Positions 31,480 to 41,244 of a DNA stretch of 64,000 nt are shown in pieces; the first letter of the stretch is position 1; every line of letters begins with the position of its first letter. A program made the translations under genes and the position numbers. This stretch comes from Paenisporosarcina quisquiliarum (GTDB lineage: Bacteria > Bacillota > Bacilli > Bacillales_A > Planococcaceae), in assembly GCF_027563315.1 (NCBI RefSeq), contig NZ_JAMKBJ010000007.1:88537-152536 (forward strand), given 5' to 3'. Under the pieces are notes generated by a model, which worked only from the letters and a program-made list of their open reading frames with translations, made no database searches and was not told where the DNA came from.

Positions 31480-32066
31480 GTCAATAACCCTTTCGTTGAT
31501 GGCACTCCTTTGACACGCGGATCAATTGTGACCGCTTCATCAAGTGCTCTTGCCAATGCTTTGAATATAGCTTCGATCATGTGATGGGTATTGTGGCCAT
31601 AGTGTAAAATTACGTGAACATTCATCCGTGCTTCGAGAGCAAATTTCCATAAAAACTCATGAACAAGTTCCGTATCGAAATTGCCTACTTTTTCTTTAGG
31701 GAATGTCGCTCTGAATTCAAGGTGAGGACGGTTTGAACAATCCACAATTACTTGAGCCAGTGCATCATCCATTGGAACAAATGAATTACCGTATCTTCGT
31801 ATCCCTTTTTTATCACCGAGCGCTTCTTTAACAACTTGTCCTAGTACAATCCCAATATCTTCCGATGTATGATGATCATCAATATGTGTATCACCAGATG
31901 CTTGAATAGTCGCATTAAAGAATCCATGTTTCACAAATAAATCAAGCATATGATCCATAAAAGGGACACCCGTATCAATTGTCGCTTGCCCTTCTCCATC
32001 CAGTTGCATCGAGACTTTCACTTGTGTTTCGTTCGTTTTTCTATTTATTGTTGCTTCGCGTGTCAT
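31476..32066 (-). CDS. hisB: Imidazoleglycerol-phosphate dehydratase
   Basis: The 196-residue monofunctional dehydratase has the metal-binding FMDHMLDLFVKHG and DDHHTSEDIGIVLGQ motifs and the second set in HYGHNTHHMIEAIFKA. It carries no histidinol-phosphatase domain, so that step must be done by a gene outside the window. Confidence 0.97.
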   Translation of the reverse strand: MTREATINRKTNETQVKVSMQLDGEGQATIDTGVPFMDHMLDLFVKHGFFNATIQASGDTHIDDHHTSEDIGIVLGQVVKEALGDKKGIRRYGNSFVPMDDALAQVIVDCSNRPHLEFRATFPKEKVGNFDTELVHEFLWKFALEARMNVHVILHYGHNTHHMIEAIFKALARALDEAVTIDPRVKGVPSTKGLLT

Positions 32067-33349
32067 GATTGATTCATCCCCTTTGTCCAGCCTCTTGATT
32101 CTACAGCTCTAGCATGGGCTTCTAACCCTTCCATTCTTGCCAGTCTTGCCACTTTGGCTGCATGTTGTTGCCATGTTTCTTCCGTATAATAAATGATGCT
32201 TGTCTTTTTAATGAAATCATCAACTGATAACGGGCTAGAGAACCGTGCAGTGCTGTTTGTCGGCAATACATGATTGGTCCCAGCAAAGTAATCCCCGATT
32301 GGTTCCGAACTGTAGCGACCGATAAAAATCGCACCAGCATGTCTCACTTTTTGTGCCACTTCATGAGGGTTGATTGTCATGATTTCCAAATGTTCTGGCG
32401 CCAATTTATTTACAGCTTCAATGATGTCCGTCATTGTTTCTGCAACATAAATTTTGCCGAACTTTTCAACAGCTGCCCGTGCAATCTTTTCACGGGGGAG
32501 CTTAAGCAATTGCTTCTCCACTTCAACTGCAACTTTCTGAGCAAATAAATCACTCGTCGTCAATAAAATAGGACACGCCATCGGGTCATGTTCCGCCTGA
32601 GATAATAAATCTGCAGCTACTTCGTCTGCATAGGCGGTCTCGTCTGCGATAATGGCGATTTCACTCGGCCCGGCAATCATATCGATTGCCACTTCACCAA
32701 ACACTTCCCTTTTGGCCAAGGCCACAAACACATTCCCCGGGCCTGTTATTTTGTCAACAGGGGCAATGGATTCGGTACCATATGCAAGAGCAGCGATTGC
32801 TTGAGCGCCGCCAACTTTATAAATTTCTTCAATACCTAAAATTGATGCCGCGACTAATACTGCGTCTGGCAGTGCGCCTTTTTCATTCGGAGGAGAGACA
32901 ATGACAATTCGTTCTACACCAGCTACTTGAGCCGGAATAACATTCATTAATACCGATGATGGATAAGCAGCAGAACCGCCTGGCACATATAAACCAACTG
33001 CATCCAATGGACTTACTCGTTGTCCGATAAATGAACCATCTTTTACATCAACATCATAAGATGACCGTTTTTGCATTTCATGAAATTTGCGGATATTATT
33101 TGCCGCTTCTTCCATGTCAGTTTTAAGTTCACTATCAAAATTGGCGAGGGCCTCTTGGATTTCGTTATTTGAAACACGAAATTCGCTCAGTTTAACCCCG
33201 TCCCATTTTTCGCTGTAGTCAGCAACTGCCTGATCACCACGTTTTTTGACATCGGCAAGTACCTTTTTTACGGTGTTTAATTGCTCCGCATTGCCCATTT
33301 CCAACGGTCGTTTTAATGATATATCTTTCGTTAAAGAAACGATTTGCAT
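32063..33349 (-). CDS. hisD: Histidinol dehydrogenase
   Basis: The 428-residue zinc enzyme contains PGGSAAYPSSVLMNVIPA, the IDMIAGPSEIAIIAD segment and the zinc/active-site stretch LSQAEHDPMA. It performs the last two NAD-dependent oxidations to histidine. It overlaps hisB by 4 bp. Confidence 0.97.
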   Translation of the reverse strand: MQIVSLTKDISLKRPLEMGNAEQLNTVKKVLADVKKRGDQAVADYSEKWDGVKLSEFRVSNNEIQEALANFDSELKTDMEEAANNIRKFHEMQKRSSYDVDVKDGSFIGQRVSPLDAVGLYVPGGSAAYPSSVLMNVIPAQVAGVERIVIVSPPNEKGALPDAVLVAASILGIEEIYKVGGAQAIAALAYGTESIAPVDKITGPGNVFVALAKREVFGEVAIDMIAGPSEIAIIADETAYADEVAADLLSQAEHDPMACPILLTTSDLFAQKVAVEVEKQLLKLPREKIARAAVEKFGKIYVAETMTDIIEAVNKLAPEHLEIMTINPHEVAQKVRHAGAIFIGRYSSEPIGDYFAGTNHVLPTNSTARFSSPLSVDDFIKKTSIIYYTEETWQQHAAKVARLARMEGLEAHARAVESRGWTKGMNQS

Positions 33350-33362
33350 ATAAAAATCCTCC

Positions 33363-33986
33363 TTACTCCATTGACTCTTTCAGTCGTTTCACCATATCGC
33401 GAATGCGTTCGCTTTTCAGTCGATAACTGACGGGATTAGCAATTAACCTCGATGTCACATCCACAATGCGTTCGTATTCAACCAGTCCATTTTCTTTCAA
33501 TGTTCGGCCAGAAGATACGATATCTACAATGCGATCTGCAAGTCCAATCATTGGTGCCAATTCGATTGAACCATTCAATCCGATTATTTCAACTTGCTCC
33601 CCTTTTTCTTTATAAAAAGCCGAAGCAATTTCTGGATATTTAGTTGCCACACGTGGCGCAATCTCATTCATGACTGTATTCGGCAAACCTGCAGTTGCGA
33701 TATAACATTGGCTGATTTTTAAATCAAGCAATTCATGAACACTACGTTTTTGCTCAAGTAATACATCTTTACCCGCTATCCCGATGTCTGCAACCCCATG
33801 TTCAACATAAACAGGCACGTCCATCGGTTTTGCAAGAATGAATCGGATATTTTCACCCGGAGCTTCAACAATGAGTTTGCGTGATTCTTCAAAGTCATCC
33901 GGTAACTGAAAACCCGCCTTTTGAAGTAACACATACGCTTCTTCAAAAATGCGACCTTTCGGCATCGCAATTGTCAGTTCACTCAT
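33363..33986 (-). CDS. hisG: ATP phosphoribosyltransferase, short form
   Basis: The 207-residue catalytic subunit starts [13 protein letters not shown] and has the PRPP-loop-like [16 protein letters not shown]. The short form lacks the C-terminal ACT-like regulatory domain and needs HisZ for activity and histidine feedback. The frame extends to 33995, but GAAGGAG fits ATG 33986, which overlaps the hisZ stop by 8 bp. Confidence 0.96.
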   Translation of the reverse strand: MSELTIAMPKGRIFEEAYVLLQKAGFQLPDDFEESRKLIVEAPGENIRFILAKPMDVPVYVEHGVADIGIAGKDVLLEQKRSVHELLDLKISQCYIATAGLPNTVMNEIAPRVATKYPEIASAFYKEKGEQVEIIGLNGSIELAPMIGLADRIVDIVSSGRTLKENGLVEYERIVDVTSRLIANPVSYRLKSERIRDMVKRLKESME

Positions 33987-35163
33987 TATTTCCATCTCCT
34001 TCTGTTAACCACACTACTTCTGTAAAGTTTTCCTGATAAGCCTGTCTATCTTCCACACCATTTACATATTGAATGGTTGTGCGAATTCCTTGTTTTCTCT
34101 TTTCATTTGCCGCATTTACCGCTTTCAAATAATTAGCTTCATCAAAAAATAGTAATGCATGTGGCTCACGAGCTGTCGATGTTGTCATCACTTCAAGCAG
34201 TCTATCCACTCTCAAACCGAACCCCGTTGCACCGACGTTACAATTGAATTCATGCAACAACCCATCGTAACGACCTCCGTTACCGATAGCAAAACCTGAT
34301 CCACTTGCGAAAACTTCAAACAACATACCAGTGTAATAACTCATCTCACTGGTAAGTGTTAAATCATATGTCACCAATTTTGAAAGGCCAGCATTTTCAA
34401 GCAACACAGACAAATCACTAAGATACGTAAACATATTTACTTGCTGCTTATCTGATTCGTCGATAAAAGGACGCAATGATTCAATAGTTGGAACATTGGA
34501 AGCATGTTCAATAAATTCAATGAAGCGATGTTCTTCTTCTTTCGCTGATCCATACGATTTTACTGCTTCTTCAAATCCAACCATGTTCTTTTCTACAAGT
34601 AATGTACGCAGTTCTTTCACTTGTTCTTTAGATTGAGTTAGTTGTGTCAAAATCGATTGCAATAATCCAGCATGACCAACCGTCAAATGGTACTCACCTA
34701 TTCCAAGTTCCTGAAAAAAATCGGAAGCAGTGATAATCATTTCTGCATCAGCAAATACTGAAGAATCCCCAATTAGCTCAACACCCATTTGTTCGAACTC
34801 GGCAGGTCTGCCACCTTCATTTTCCTGAGCTCGAAAAACATTTGCAAAATAGGCAAGACGTAATGGAATTTGTTCCTTCAGCAATTTGGATGTCGCAACA
34901 CGTACAATTGGTGTGGTCATATCCGGTCTCAGGACCAGCGTTTCACCTTGTCGATCAACTAATTTAAACAATGATGAGTCTGCAATTGCTGAAGCTTTCC
35001 CCACTGTTTCGTAATATTCAACAGTAGGTGTTTTTATAAAATCAAAGCCGCGAGTTTGAAAGAATTGTCTACCAATATCCCGTATTCTTTCCTTTTTTTC
35101 ATTTATCAACGGAAAAGAATCTCTCATCCCAAGCGGTTTTTCAAATTTTCGAATTGGCGTCAT
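33979..35163 (-). CDS. hisZ: ATP phosphoribosyltransferase regulatory subunit
   Basis: This protein is a paralogue of histidyl-tRNA synthetase that lacks a complete aminoacylation site. It has the class II-like motif [13 protein letters not shown] and [10 protein letters not shown], and [10 protein letters not shown] and [10 protein letters not shown] later. It forms the hetero-octamer with short HisG. The frame opens at a GTG at 35172; ATG 35163 is chosen (394 residues), though the ribosome site AGGAAG is weak. It is first in the his operon. Confidence 0.93.
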   Translation of the reverse strand: MTPIRKFEKPLGMRDSFPLINEKKERIRDIGRQFFQTRGFDFIKTPTVEYYETVGKASAIADSSLFKLVDRQGETLVLRPDMTTPIVRVATSKLLKEQIPLRLAYFANVFRAQENEGGRPAEFEQMGVELIGDSSVFADAEMIITASDFFQELGIGEYHLTVGHAGLLQSILTQLTQSKEQVKELRTLLVEKNMVGFEEAVKSYGSAKEEEHRFIEFIEHASNVPTIESLRPFIDESDKQQVNMFTYLSDLSVLLENAGLSKLVTYDLTLTSEMSYYTGMLFEVFASGSGFAIGNGGRYDGLLHEFNCNVGATGFGLRVDRLLEVMTTSTAREPHALLFFDEANYLKAVNAANEKRKQGIRTTIQYVNGVEDRQAYQENFTEVVWLTEGDGNNE

Positions 35164-35197
35164 CAAAATCACTTCCTAAAATAAGGATAATTTACTT

Positions 35198-35218
35198 TAG
35201 TACACTACTATGCTAGTA
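35198..35218 (-). promoter_or_regulatory. Candidate his operon operator (three half-sites)
   Basis: Three 5-bp half-sites, TAGTA, TACTA and TAGTA on the plus strand, are separated by 3 bp each, giving overlapping palindromes with an 8-bp half-site step. The same 8-bp step is seen in tandem operators of TrpR-family repressors. The site lies 35 bp ahead of hisZ and overlaps a plausible promoter (TTGTAC upstream). Regulation by the TrpR-family YerC/HisR protein is inference; no such gene is in the window. Confidence 0.5.
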
Positions 35219-35269
35219 CAATGAAATAAAATATATTTTAACGTACCTAACAGAGTGCGTCAATACAAA

Positions 35270-35308
35270 AGACCTCATGAAGCGTTGGAATACTCTTCAT
35301 GAGGTCTT
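35270..35308 (-). terminator. Terminator of the hprK-lgt-yvoD-ppaX-yvoF operon
   Basis: The 13-bp perfect stem AGACCTCATGAAG / CTTCATGAGGTCT has T-rich sequence on both sides. The stop codon of the acyltransferase gene is inside the stem, so the last ribosome would cover the hairpin. Confidence 0.85.
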
Positions 35309-35824
35309 TTCTTGATGTATATGGCGACGTGCCGCCATTTCTTCTGCTGTGTATATAATTTTCATTGGATTTCCTCCGACAAAACTACCGGCTGGCACAT
35401 CCTGATGAACGAGCGTGGCGGCAGAAACGATTGCCCCATCACCAATATGAACCCCTGGTAGAATAGTTGAATTCGCTCCTATAAGAACACGATTCCCAAT
35501 TATGACGTCTCCGATACGGTATTCGTCAATTAAATACTCATGGGCCAAAATCGTTGTATTATAACCAACAATTGAATTCTCACCAATCGTAATTCTCTCC
35601 GGAAACATGACGTCAGGCATAACCATCAAGGCAAATGAAGTTTGCTCTCCCACTTTCATATGTAGAAAACGTCGATAGAGAAAATTTTTCAGTGGCAATG
35701 AAGGGCTGTACCTCCCCAGTTGAATGACGATAAAATTTTTCATCACTTTAAAGAAAGGCACTGTCCGGTAAATATGCCACAAAGAGTTTGCTCCTTCAAC
35801 CGGATATCGTTCCGTCCTTCTCAT
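35297..35824 (-). CDS. yvoF: Hexapeptide-repeat acyltransferase (YvoF-like)
   Basis: The 175-residue left-handed beta-helix protein has hexapeptide turns in ITIGENSIVGYNTTI and VIIGNRVLIGANSTILPGVHIGDGAIVSAATLVHQDVPAGS (in parts). The fold indicates O-acetyl transfer, but the acceptor is unknown. It is the last gene after hprK-lgt-yvoD-ppaX, the B. subtilis arrangement. The 4-bp overlap with ppaX indicates coupling. Confidence 0.88.
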   Translation of the reverse strand: MRRTERYPVEGANSLWHIYRTVPFFKVMKNFIVIQLGRYSPSLPLKNFLYRRFLHMKVGEQTSFALMVMPDVMFPERITIGENSIVGYNTTILAHEYLIDEYRIGDVIIGNRVLIGANSTILPGVHIGDGAIVSAATLVHQDVPAGSFVGGNPMKIIYTAEEMAARRHIHQEKTS

Positions 35825-36477
35825 GAAGATGGTCCGTCCACAATTTCAAGCAAATCCGTAATATGTTGCAACATATAGGTTGGGTTAAAAGTCGCTAAAT
35901 ATGCTTCGCCTTTAGCAGTCCAGGCCACCCCTGCTGTTCTTACACCAGCATTTTGACCCCCCTCGATATCATGGGAGTTATCGCCGATCATTAAGGCCTC
36001 TTCTTTTGAAGCATTCAGTCGATTTAGAGCCAACACAATCGGTTCTGGATCAGGTTTTGGATTAACTACGTCATCTAGAGCAATTACAACTTCAAAGATG
36101 TCCTCGATTCCCATTAATTTCAGACCTCGCTGAATAATATCCTGTTTTTTTGTAGAAACAATGGCCATCTTTATTCCACGAGCTTTTAAAATGCGAAGAG
36201 TATCAGCGACGCCGTCAAATTCGACCGCCATCTGATCATGCATTTCAATATTCCACGCTCGATATTCCTTAATCAGCTCTTCCGTCAACGTTTCATCAAT
36301 GGAGTCAAAAGTCTGTTTTAAAGAAGGTCCGATAAAATGCAGCACGTCTTCTTTAGTAAATCTTCCTGGATATCTCTTACCCAAAACACTTAAAAAAGTT
36401 TGAATGATAAGTTCATTCGTATCTAGCAACGTCCCGTCAAAATCGAAAAGAAGCGTAGTTATTGGTTTAGATTTCAT
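35821..36477 (-). CDS. ppaX: Pyrophosphatase PpaX (HAD family)
   Basis: The 218-residue HAD hydrolase has motif I LLFDFDGTLLDTNE, motif II VSTKK and motif IV MIGDNSHDIEGGQNAG. PpaX hydrolyses the pyrophosphate made when HprK/P dephosphorylates Ser-phosphorylated HPr by phosphorolysis, and hprK lies in the same operon. Confidence 0.95.
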   Translation of the reverse strand: MKSKPITTLLFDFDGTLLDTNELIIQTFLSVLGKRYPGRFTKEDVLHFIGPSLKQTFDSIDETLTEELIKEYRAWNIEMHDQMAVEFDGVADTLRILKARGIKMAIVSTKKQDIIQRGLKLMGIEDIFEVVIALDDVVNPKPDPEPIVLALNRLNASKEEALMIGDNSHDIEGGQNAGVRTAGVAWTAKGEAYLATFNPTYMLQHITDLLEIVDGPSS

Positions 36478-37412
36478 GAAGTCAACACTTCCTTTCTTTT
36501 CGTTTGTTCAGCTCGTTTCCATAACGCAGCGACTGTGATCGTCAAAACAAAAGCAATCCCCAGTCTCAATAAGAATAATGGCCAAATCGGTATTCCAAGA
36601 GGAATAAAGATAAGGGTATCTTCCACAACTGCGTGACAGGCGACTAAAAAGATAAAGACCAGTGTAGCATCTTTCTTACTGACCCCATCCTCTTGAACCG
36701 CTTGAATCATGACACCTGCCCCAAACGCTAAGCCGATCACCAACCCGGAGACGAGCGTCATGGAAGCATTCGGTTCAATGCCGAGCAACTTTGTAAATGG
36801 CGCCAGTTTTTGCGAAAACTTCTGCAAGTATTGTTTATCTTTCAAGTATTGAATAACGATCATTAAAGGAATTACTACCATTGCGAGCTGTAAGACCCCA
36901 AAGCTCGCTTTTTGTAATCCTAGTAAAACAATTTCCATCCAGCCCTCTGGCATTGAAGCCACTTTTGGAGCCATTCCGTATTGGGCAATATCCGATCCAC
37001 CAGACCACACTAAGTTTATGACAATTGCCGAAATGGCTGCGAGTCCAAACCTTACGAGTAAAACAACCCATAATTTAACGCCAACTTTTAATGCCACTCC
37101 TGTTTCTATGAAAATATTATGAGAAAACGATAACATGACCGCCAAAATAAAGACTTCTTTCACAGTCAATTCTAGTGAAAGAATCCCGGCAATCCCTGCG
37201 TACAAATTCAGCGCGTTTCCTAAAACCAAAGGAATCGCTGCATCACCGCGTAATCCGAATATGCCCATGACAGGAGAAACTAAGTCAATAATCCACGGTA
37301 GAACTGGGGTGAATTGCAAAATGACCAGTAACAATGTAATTGGAAATATAATTTTGCTAAGCGTCCAGGTTGTTTTGAGGCCCGCCAGCAGTCCGTTTTT
37401 TATCGTAGACAT
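36474..37412 (-). CDS. yvoD: Gate (nucleoside-recognition)-domain membrane protein YvoD
   Basis: The 312-residue protein has about eight membrane segments and two related Gate-type segments (VMLSFSHNIFIETG and FLVACHAVVEDTLIFIPLG). These resemble SpoIIIAF/spore-maturation and nucleoside-recognition proteins. Function is unknown. It lies between lgt and ppaX with a 4-bp overlap. Confidence 0.88.
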   Translation of the reverse strand: MSTIKNGLLAGLKTTWTLSKIIFPITLLLVILQFTPVLPWIIDLVSPVMGIFGLRGDAAIPLVLGNALNLYAGIAGILSLELTVKEVFILAVMLSFSHNIFIETGVALKVGVKLWVVLLVRFGLAAISAIVINLVWSGGSDIAQYGMAPKVASMPEGWMEIVLLGLQKASFGVLQLAMVVIPLMIVIQYLKDKQYLQKFSQKLAPFTKLLGIEPNASMTLVSGLVIGLAFGAGVMIQAVQEDGVSKKDATLVFIFLVACHAVVEDTLIFIPLGIPIWPLFLLRLGIAFVLTITVAALWKRAEQTKRKEVLTS

Positions 37413-37428
37413 TTTTGTACATCCTTAC

Positions 37429-38241
37429 TTATGCGTCTTTATAACGCACAGGTTCTTTAATCGTCATGCGACGGTAAATAATAATGATAAGTGCAACAAC
37501 AACTGTAACGATTGACACTACTTGGGCCGTACGGAGTTCACCGATTAAATACAAACTGTCCGTACGCATTCCTTCAATAAAGAAGCGTCCCACTGAATAC
37601 CAGATGAGATAGAACATGAACATTTCTCCACGCAGCAAGTTTACTCGACGCAATAATATCAAGATAACTACTCCGGTGAAGTTCCAAATAGATTCGTATA
37701 AAAACGTAGGATGATAATATATTCCATCAATGCGCATTTGGTTGATGATCCATTCCGGCAGAAACATATTTTCTAGGAAAGCGCGTGATACGGGACCACC
37801 GTGAGCTTCCTGGTTCATAAAATTGCCCCAACGACCGATTGTTTGACCAATTAGAATACTCGGTGCTACCACATCTGCCAGTTTTAAGAACGATACTTTA
37901 CGTTTTTTCGTAAATACATATGCGGTAATGAAAGAAGCAATTAATGCTCCATGTATAGCCAGTCCGCCTTCCCAAACTTTAAGGATATTACCAGGACTAT
38001 CAGCATAATCTTCCCATTTAAATAGTACATAATAGAGACGCGCACCCAAAATAGCCAATGGGACAGCCCAAATCAATAAATCCGTTAAAAACTCTTCGTG
38101 AAAACCTCGTTTTACCATTTCGCGCTGTGCTACCAGGAATGCCAAGACAATTCCAAAGGCGATGATTACGCCATACCATCGTACTTCTATCGGTCCAAGC
38201 GAAATTGCGATTGGATCAATTGCTCCAAGTAATAAATTCAT
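37429..38241 (-). CDS. lgt: Prolipoprotein diacylglyceryl transferase
   Basis: The 270-residue polytopic membrane enzyme has the Lgt signature GRWGNFMNQEAHGG, the early VRWYGVIIAFGI and the C-terminal GRFFIEGMRTDSLYL. It transfers diacylglycerol from phosphatidylglycerol to the lipobox cysteine of prolipoproteins. It is placed directly after hprK. Confidence 0.97.
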   Translation of the reverse strand: MNLLLGAIDPIAISLGPIEVRWYGVIIAFGIVLAFLVAQREMVKRGFHEEFLTDLLIWAVPLAILGARLYYVLFKWEDYADSPGNILKVWEGGLAIHGALIASFITAYVFTKKRKVSFLKLADVVAPSILIGQTIGRWGNFMNQEAHGGPVSRAFLENMFLPEWIINQMRIDGIYYHPTFLYESIWNFTGVVILILLRRVNLLRGEMFMFYLIWYSVGRFFIEGMRTDSLYLIGELRTAQVVSIVTVVVALIIIIYRRMTIKEPVRYKDA

Positions 38242-38268
38242 GTTGTGCCCCTTCCATGCTTTCTGCTC

Positions 38269-39204
38269 TTAATATGTAACGTCTTCGTTTTGACTGATGA
38301 CATCGTTCAAACGGTTGGAAAATTCCTCTGCTGCATTGACTCCCATTCGTTTTAAACGATGATTCATCGATGCCACTTCAATAATAACTGCTAAGTTACG
38401 ACCAGGTCGAACGGGAATGGTCAGCTTATGCAGGTCAGTATCAATAATTTTCATTTTTTCTTCCTCTAGTCCTAAACGGTCATAAGTTTTTTGAGGATCC
38501 CAAATTTCTAAATCAATGACTAAAGAAATTCGTTTAAAACTGCGTATAGCACTTGCTCCGAACAAAGTCATAATATCAATGATACCCAGTCCACGAATTT
38601 CAAGTAAGTGTTCAATCAGTTTTGGTGCATTACCTACAAGCGTATTTTCTGCTTCCTGCCTGATTTCCACACAATCGTCTGCCACGAGACGATGACCTCT
38701 TTTAACCAGTTCCAGTGCCGTCTCACTTTTCCCGACACCACTTTTCCCTGTAATCAAGACGCCAACTCCATAAATATCGACCAGAACGCCGTGCACGGCT
38801 GTTGTCGGCGCGAGCTTACTTTCCAAAAAGTTGGTCAGCAAACTGGAAAAACGCGTCGTTGCCATTTTTGCGGTCAATACTGGCACATGCTCTTCATTTG
38901 AAGCATTCTTCAGTTCTTCCGGCACTTTCATATCATGAGAAACTATAATGGCTGGCGTATCCGGAGAACACAACTTTTTCATGCGTTCTTTTCGTTCGTG
39001 AGGCAGCAACATATCATAAAATGACAGTTCTGTTTTTCCAAGTAGTTGGACACGATTTGCCGGATAATGTGTGAAATAACCGGCCATCTCCAGTCCAGGT
39101 CGAGATATATCGCTGACGGCGATATGTCGCCCGATTCCTTCTTGACCACTGACGAGTTTCAAGTCGAACATATCCATAACATCTTTCGTCGTGACTTGTA
39201 CCAA
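38269..39204 (-). CDS. hprK: HPr kinase/phosphorylase
   Basis: The 311-residue protein has the P-loop [21 protein letters not shown] and the signature [11 protein letters not shown]. It phosphorylates Ser46 of HPr and Crh with ATP or pyrophosphate and reverses the reaction by phosphorolysis, setting carbon catabolite repression. Its substrate Crh is encoded at 22 kb and its pyrophosphate product is removed by PpaX in the same operon. Confidence 0.97.
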   Translation of the reverse strand: MVQVTTKDVMDMFDLKLVSGQEGIGRHIAVSDISRPGLEMAGYFTHYPANRVQLLGKTELSFYDMLLPHERKERMKKLCSPDTPAIIVSHDMKVPEELKNASNEEHVPVLTAKMATTRFSSLLTNFLESKLAPTTAVHGVLVDIYGVGVLITGKSGVGKSETALELVKRGHRLVADDCVEIRQEAENTLVGNAPKLIEHLLEIRGLGIIDIMTLFGASAIRSFKRISLVIDLEIWDPQKTYDRLGLEEEKMKIIDTDLHKLTIPVRPGRNLAVIIEVASMNHRLKRMGVNAAEEFSNRLNDVISQNEDVTY

Positions 39205-39410
39205 ACTATCACCTGCTTTCTTCGAAATTCGAATTATCCGTTATGTCCTATATTTTAGCATGCATTTTAAGAAAAGCGCAAAGTGCCGTTCTGCTCTACA
39301 ACGGTGAGGGAGCTAGAAATCTTTTTATCATTGAAAAAGCCAAATTCATTTCGCTCGCCATTATCCCTTTTCTTTCTTTTTTCCTATGTAACCTTTAGGA
39401 GGGATGACTA

Positions 39411-39956
39411 TTGAAGAAAATAATGATTGATGCAGGACACGGTCCAGAAACAGCAGGCAAACGCTCACCAGATGGAACCTTAAGAGAATTCACATTTAAT
39501 GAAGCTACCGCTATATGTGTAAAAAAGCTTTTAACAACAGCAGGATTTACCGTCATTTTTTCACATGATCACTCTCGTGATGTATCACTTTCAGAGCGCA
39601 CATCTTTAGCGAATAAATTGAAGGTCGATGCATTTGTATCCATTCATGCGAATGCTTTTGGAAACCACTGGAATGAAGCTGAGGGCATCGAAACCTATAC
39701 TTGGTTACACGCAAACGAAACTTCAACCAGAATGGCTACTAGTGTCCAACAAGCATTGATTATGCTTACTGGGAGAAAAAATCGCGGGGTTAAAAAAGCC
39801 GACTTTGCCGTGCTTAGGGATACAGCGATGCCTGCCATATTAGTGGAATGTGGATTTATGACGAATAAAGAAGAAGCAAATTTAATGAAAAGCATTCATT
39901 ATCAACAGCAGTGTGCACAAGCCATCGTTTTTGGTATATTGTGTTCATTGAAATAG
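39411..39956 (+). CDS. N-acetylmuramoyl-L-alanine amidase (Amidase_3)
   Basis: The 181-residue zinc amidase has IDAGHGPETAGK, VSIHANAFG, GIETYTW and VECGFMTNKEE, the zinc ligands and catalytic glutamate of the family. No signal peptide or wall-binding domain is present, which is unusual for an autolysin and points to a cytoplasmic or spore/phage-like context, or to export by other means. Translation starts at TTG preceded by AGGAGG. It is a single gene between hprK and a bidirectional terminator. Confidence 0.88.
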   Translation: MKKIMIDAGHGPETAGKRSPDGTLREFTFNEATAICVKKLLTTAGFTVIFSHDHSRDVSLSERTSLANKLKVDAFVSIHANAFGNHWNEAEGIETYTWLHANETSTRMATSVQQALIMLTGRKNRGVKKADFAVLRDTAMPAILVECGFMTNKEEANLMKSIHYQQQCAQAIVFGILCSLK

Positions 39957-39960
39957 GGCA

Positions 39961-40008
39961 AAAAAATATCCCCAAATCGATTTACAGTCGATTCGGGGAT
40001 ATTTTTTA
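39961..40008. terminator. Bidirectional terminator between amidase and yvlB-like gene
   Basis: The stem (ATATCCCC plus AATCGA with TCGATT plus GGGGATAT, one mismatch) has A-tracts on one side and T-tracts on the other, so it can end both convergent transcripts. Confidence 0.9.
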
Positions 40009-41166
40009 TTCAGCTGTTGTATAGCGTACTAGGATAGATCCAGTTTTTGCTTCTCCTTTTATATACAGAGGAGCTGCTGTTGAATCTGTGATTTCTTTTG
40101 TGAAACGGATATTTTTTTGCAAGAAGTGTTCTTGTTCATTTAATCGTGTCACATCCGGCAGAGCAACGTCCATTTTACCGAAATTCGAAGCAACTTCTCC
40201 CTGTAAACCTACAGTGGAAGGGACGTATATTTCTACTGCACCCGCTACTGCGCGACCTTCAACTTTGCGGGCATCCGGATTTTTTGTGGTCACAACGACA
40301 TGACCATTCACAGACTGTGCGTCAATATCTTTTAAATGGCCATCAATGTAAATACGACCATTGATAGTTTCCGCTTCAACTTTGTTTCCTTTTGCATCTT
40401 TTATATTAATGGCACCATTGGCAGTCTGGATTTCTCCGTCCTCCAATTGAACATTCTTCAAATCTATCTTGCCATTTGCTGTTTTGACTTTAAAACGCCC
40501 AACATCAAGATGTTTGCCAATAAAAGCACCATTGAACAAACGAACCGATATAGAGTCATACATTTGTTTTGGCACGTACAAAACGACATTGACAGAAGTT
40601 GTTTTCAAGTCACTGATCATACGCAATCTTTGTTGATCCACAACAAATACAAATTTCTCAAAGAACTCTTTCTTGCCATCTTCTTCAGATGGAGCACGAT
40701 AGACTTTCACATGACATTCTGCTCGTACTTGACCATCTTGTGAGGGGTAGATTTCGAACTTTCCATTTGCAATGTCGACAGATACTTCTTTAAATTCTGT
40801 ATTGTCTAGTGTAAAAGTGTGATGAAATTCGTTCGGTTCACCAAAAGGCATATCGAAATCAAATGCTTTCATTTTACCGACAGCCGTTTGCATAAATTGC
40901 ATCAAACGGTCGCTGAATTGCGTAAAGTCTCTTTTAATATCTTCCATAAAATCATCCGCTTGAGAGGATGATGATTTCTTGTTATGTGTTTCTGAACTTG
41001 TATGAGTGGAATGTCTATGCATGTCTGACTGCTTAGGCTCAGCATACGCTGACGCACCAGGTGTCGCTTTTTCATTCCCAAGAGCCTCTAGCAATACCAA
41101 CGCTTCCTGAGCAGAAATCGTTCCTTTTTCAACTAGATCTAAAATGCGTTTACGTTCTTCTTGCAT
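40006..41166 (-). CDS. yvlB: DUF4097 adhesin-like protein (YvlB family)
   Basis: The 386-residue protein starts with a short SHOCT-like helical module (RKRILDLVEKGTISAQEALVLLEALG), has a low-complexity Ser/His linker, and then a right-handed beta-helix domain with repeats such as VKTANGKIDLKNVQLEDGEIQTANGAINIKD (in parts). YvlB is linked to cell-envelope stress in B. subtilis. The frame opens at a TTG at 41184, but AAGGAGG lies inside it, 8 nt before ATG 41166, which I choose. Confidence 0.88.
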   Translation of the reverse strand: MQEERKRILDLVEKGTISAQEALVLLEALGNEKATPGASAYAEPKQSDMHRHSTHTSSETHNKKSSSSQADDFMEDIKRDFTQFSDRLMQFMQTAVGKMKAFDFDMPFGEPNEFHHTFTLDNTEFKEVSVDIANGKFEIYPSQDGQVRAECHVKVYRAPSEEDGKKEFFEKFVFVVDQQRLRMISDLKTTSVNVVLYVPKQMYDSISVRLFNGAFIGKHLDVGRFKVKTANGKIDLKNVQLEDGEIQTANGAINIKDAKGNKVEAETINGRIYIDGHLKDIDAQSVNGHVVVTTKNPDARKVEGRAVAGAVEIYVPSTVGLQGEVASNFGKMDVALPDVTRLNEQEHFLQKNIRFTKEITDSTAAPLYIKGEAKTGSILVRYTTAE

Positions 41167-41244
41167 ATAGTTGGCCTCCTTCAAAGCCGCTTTGCGCGGA
41201 ACTTTGTTCTTCCCTTATACATACGGTTCATCCACAAAAAGGTT

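Noticed and set aside
35173..35270. T-box or histidine-leader attenuator upstream of hisZ
   Set aside because: No T-box sequence, specifier stem or run of His codons is visible; the spacer is too short.
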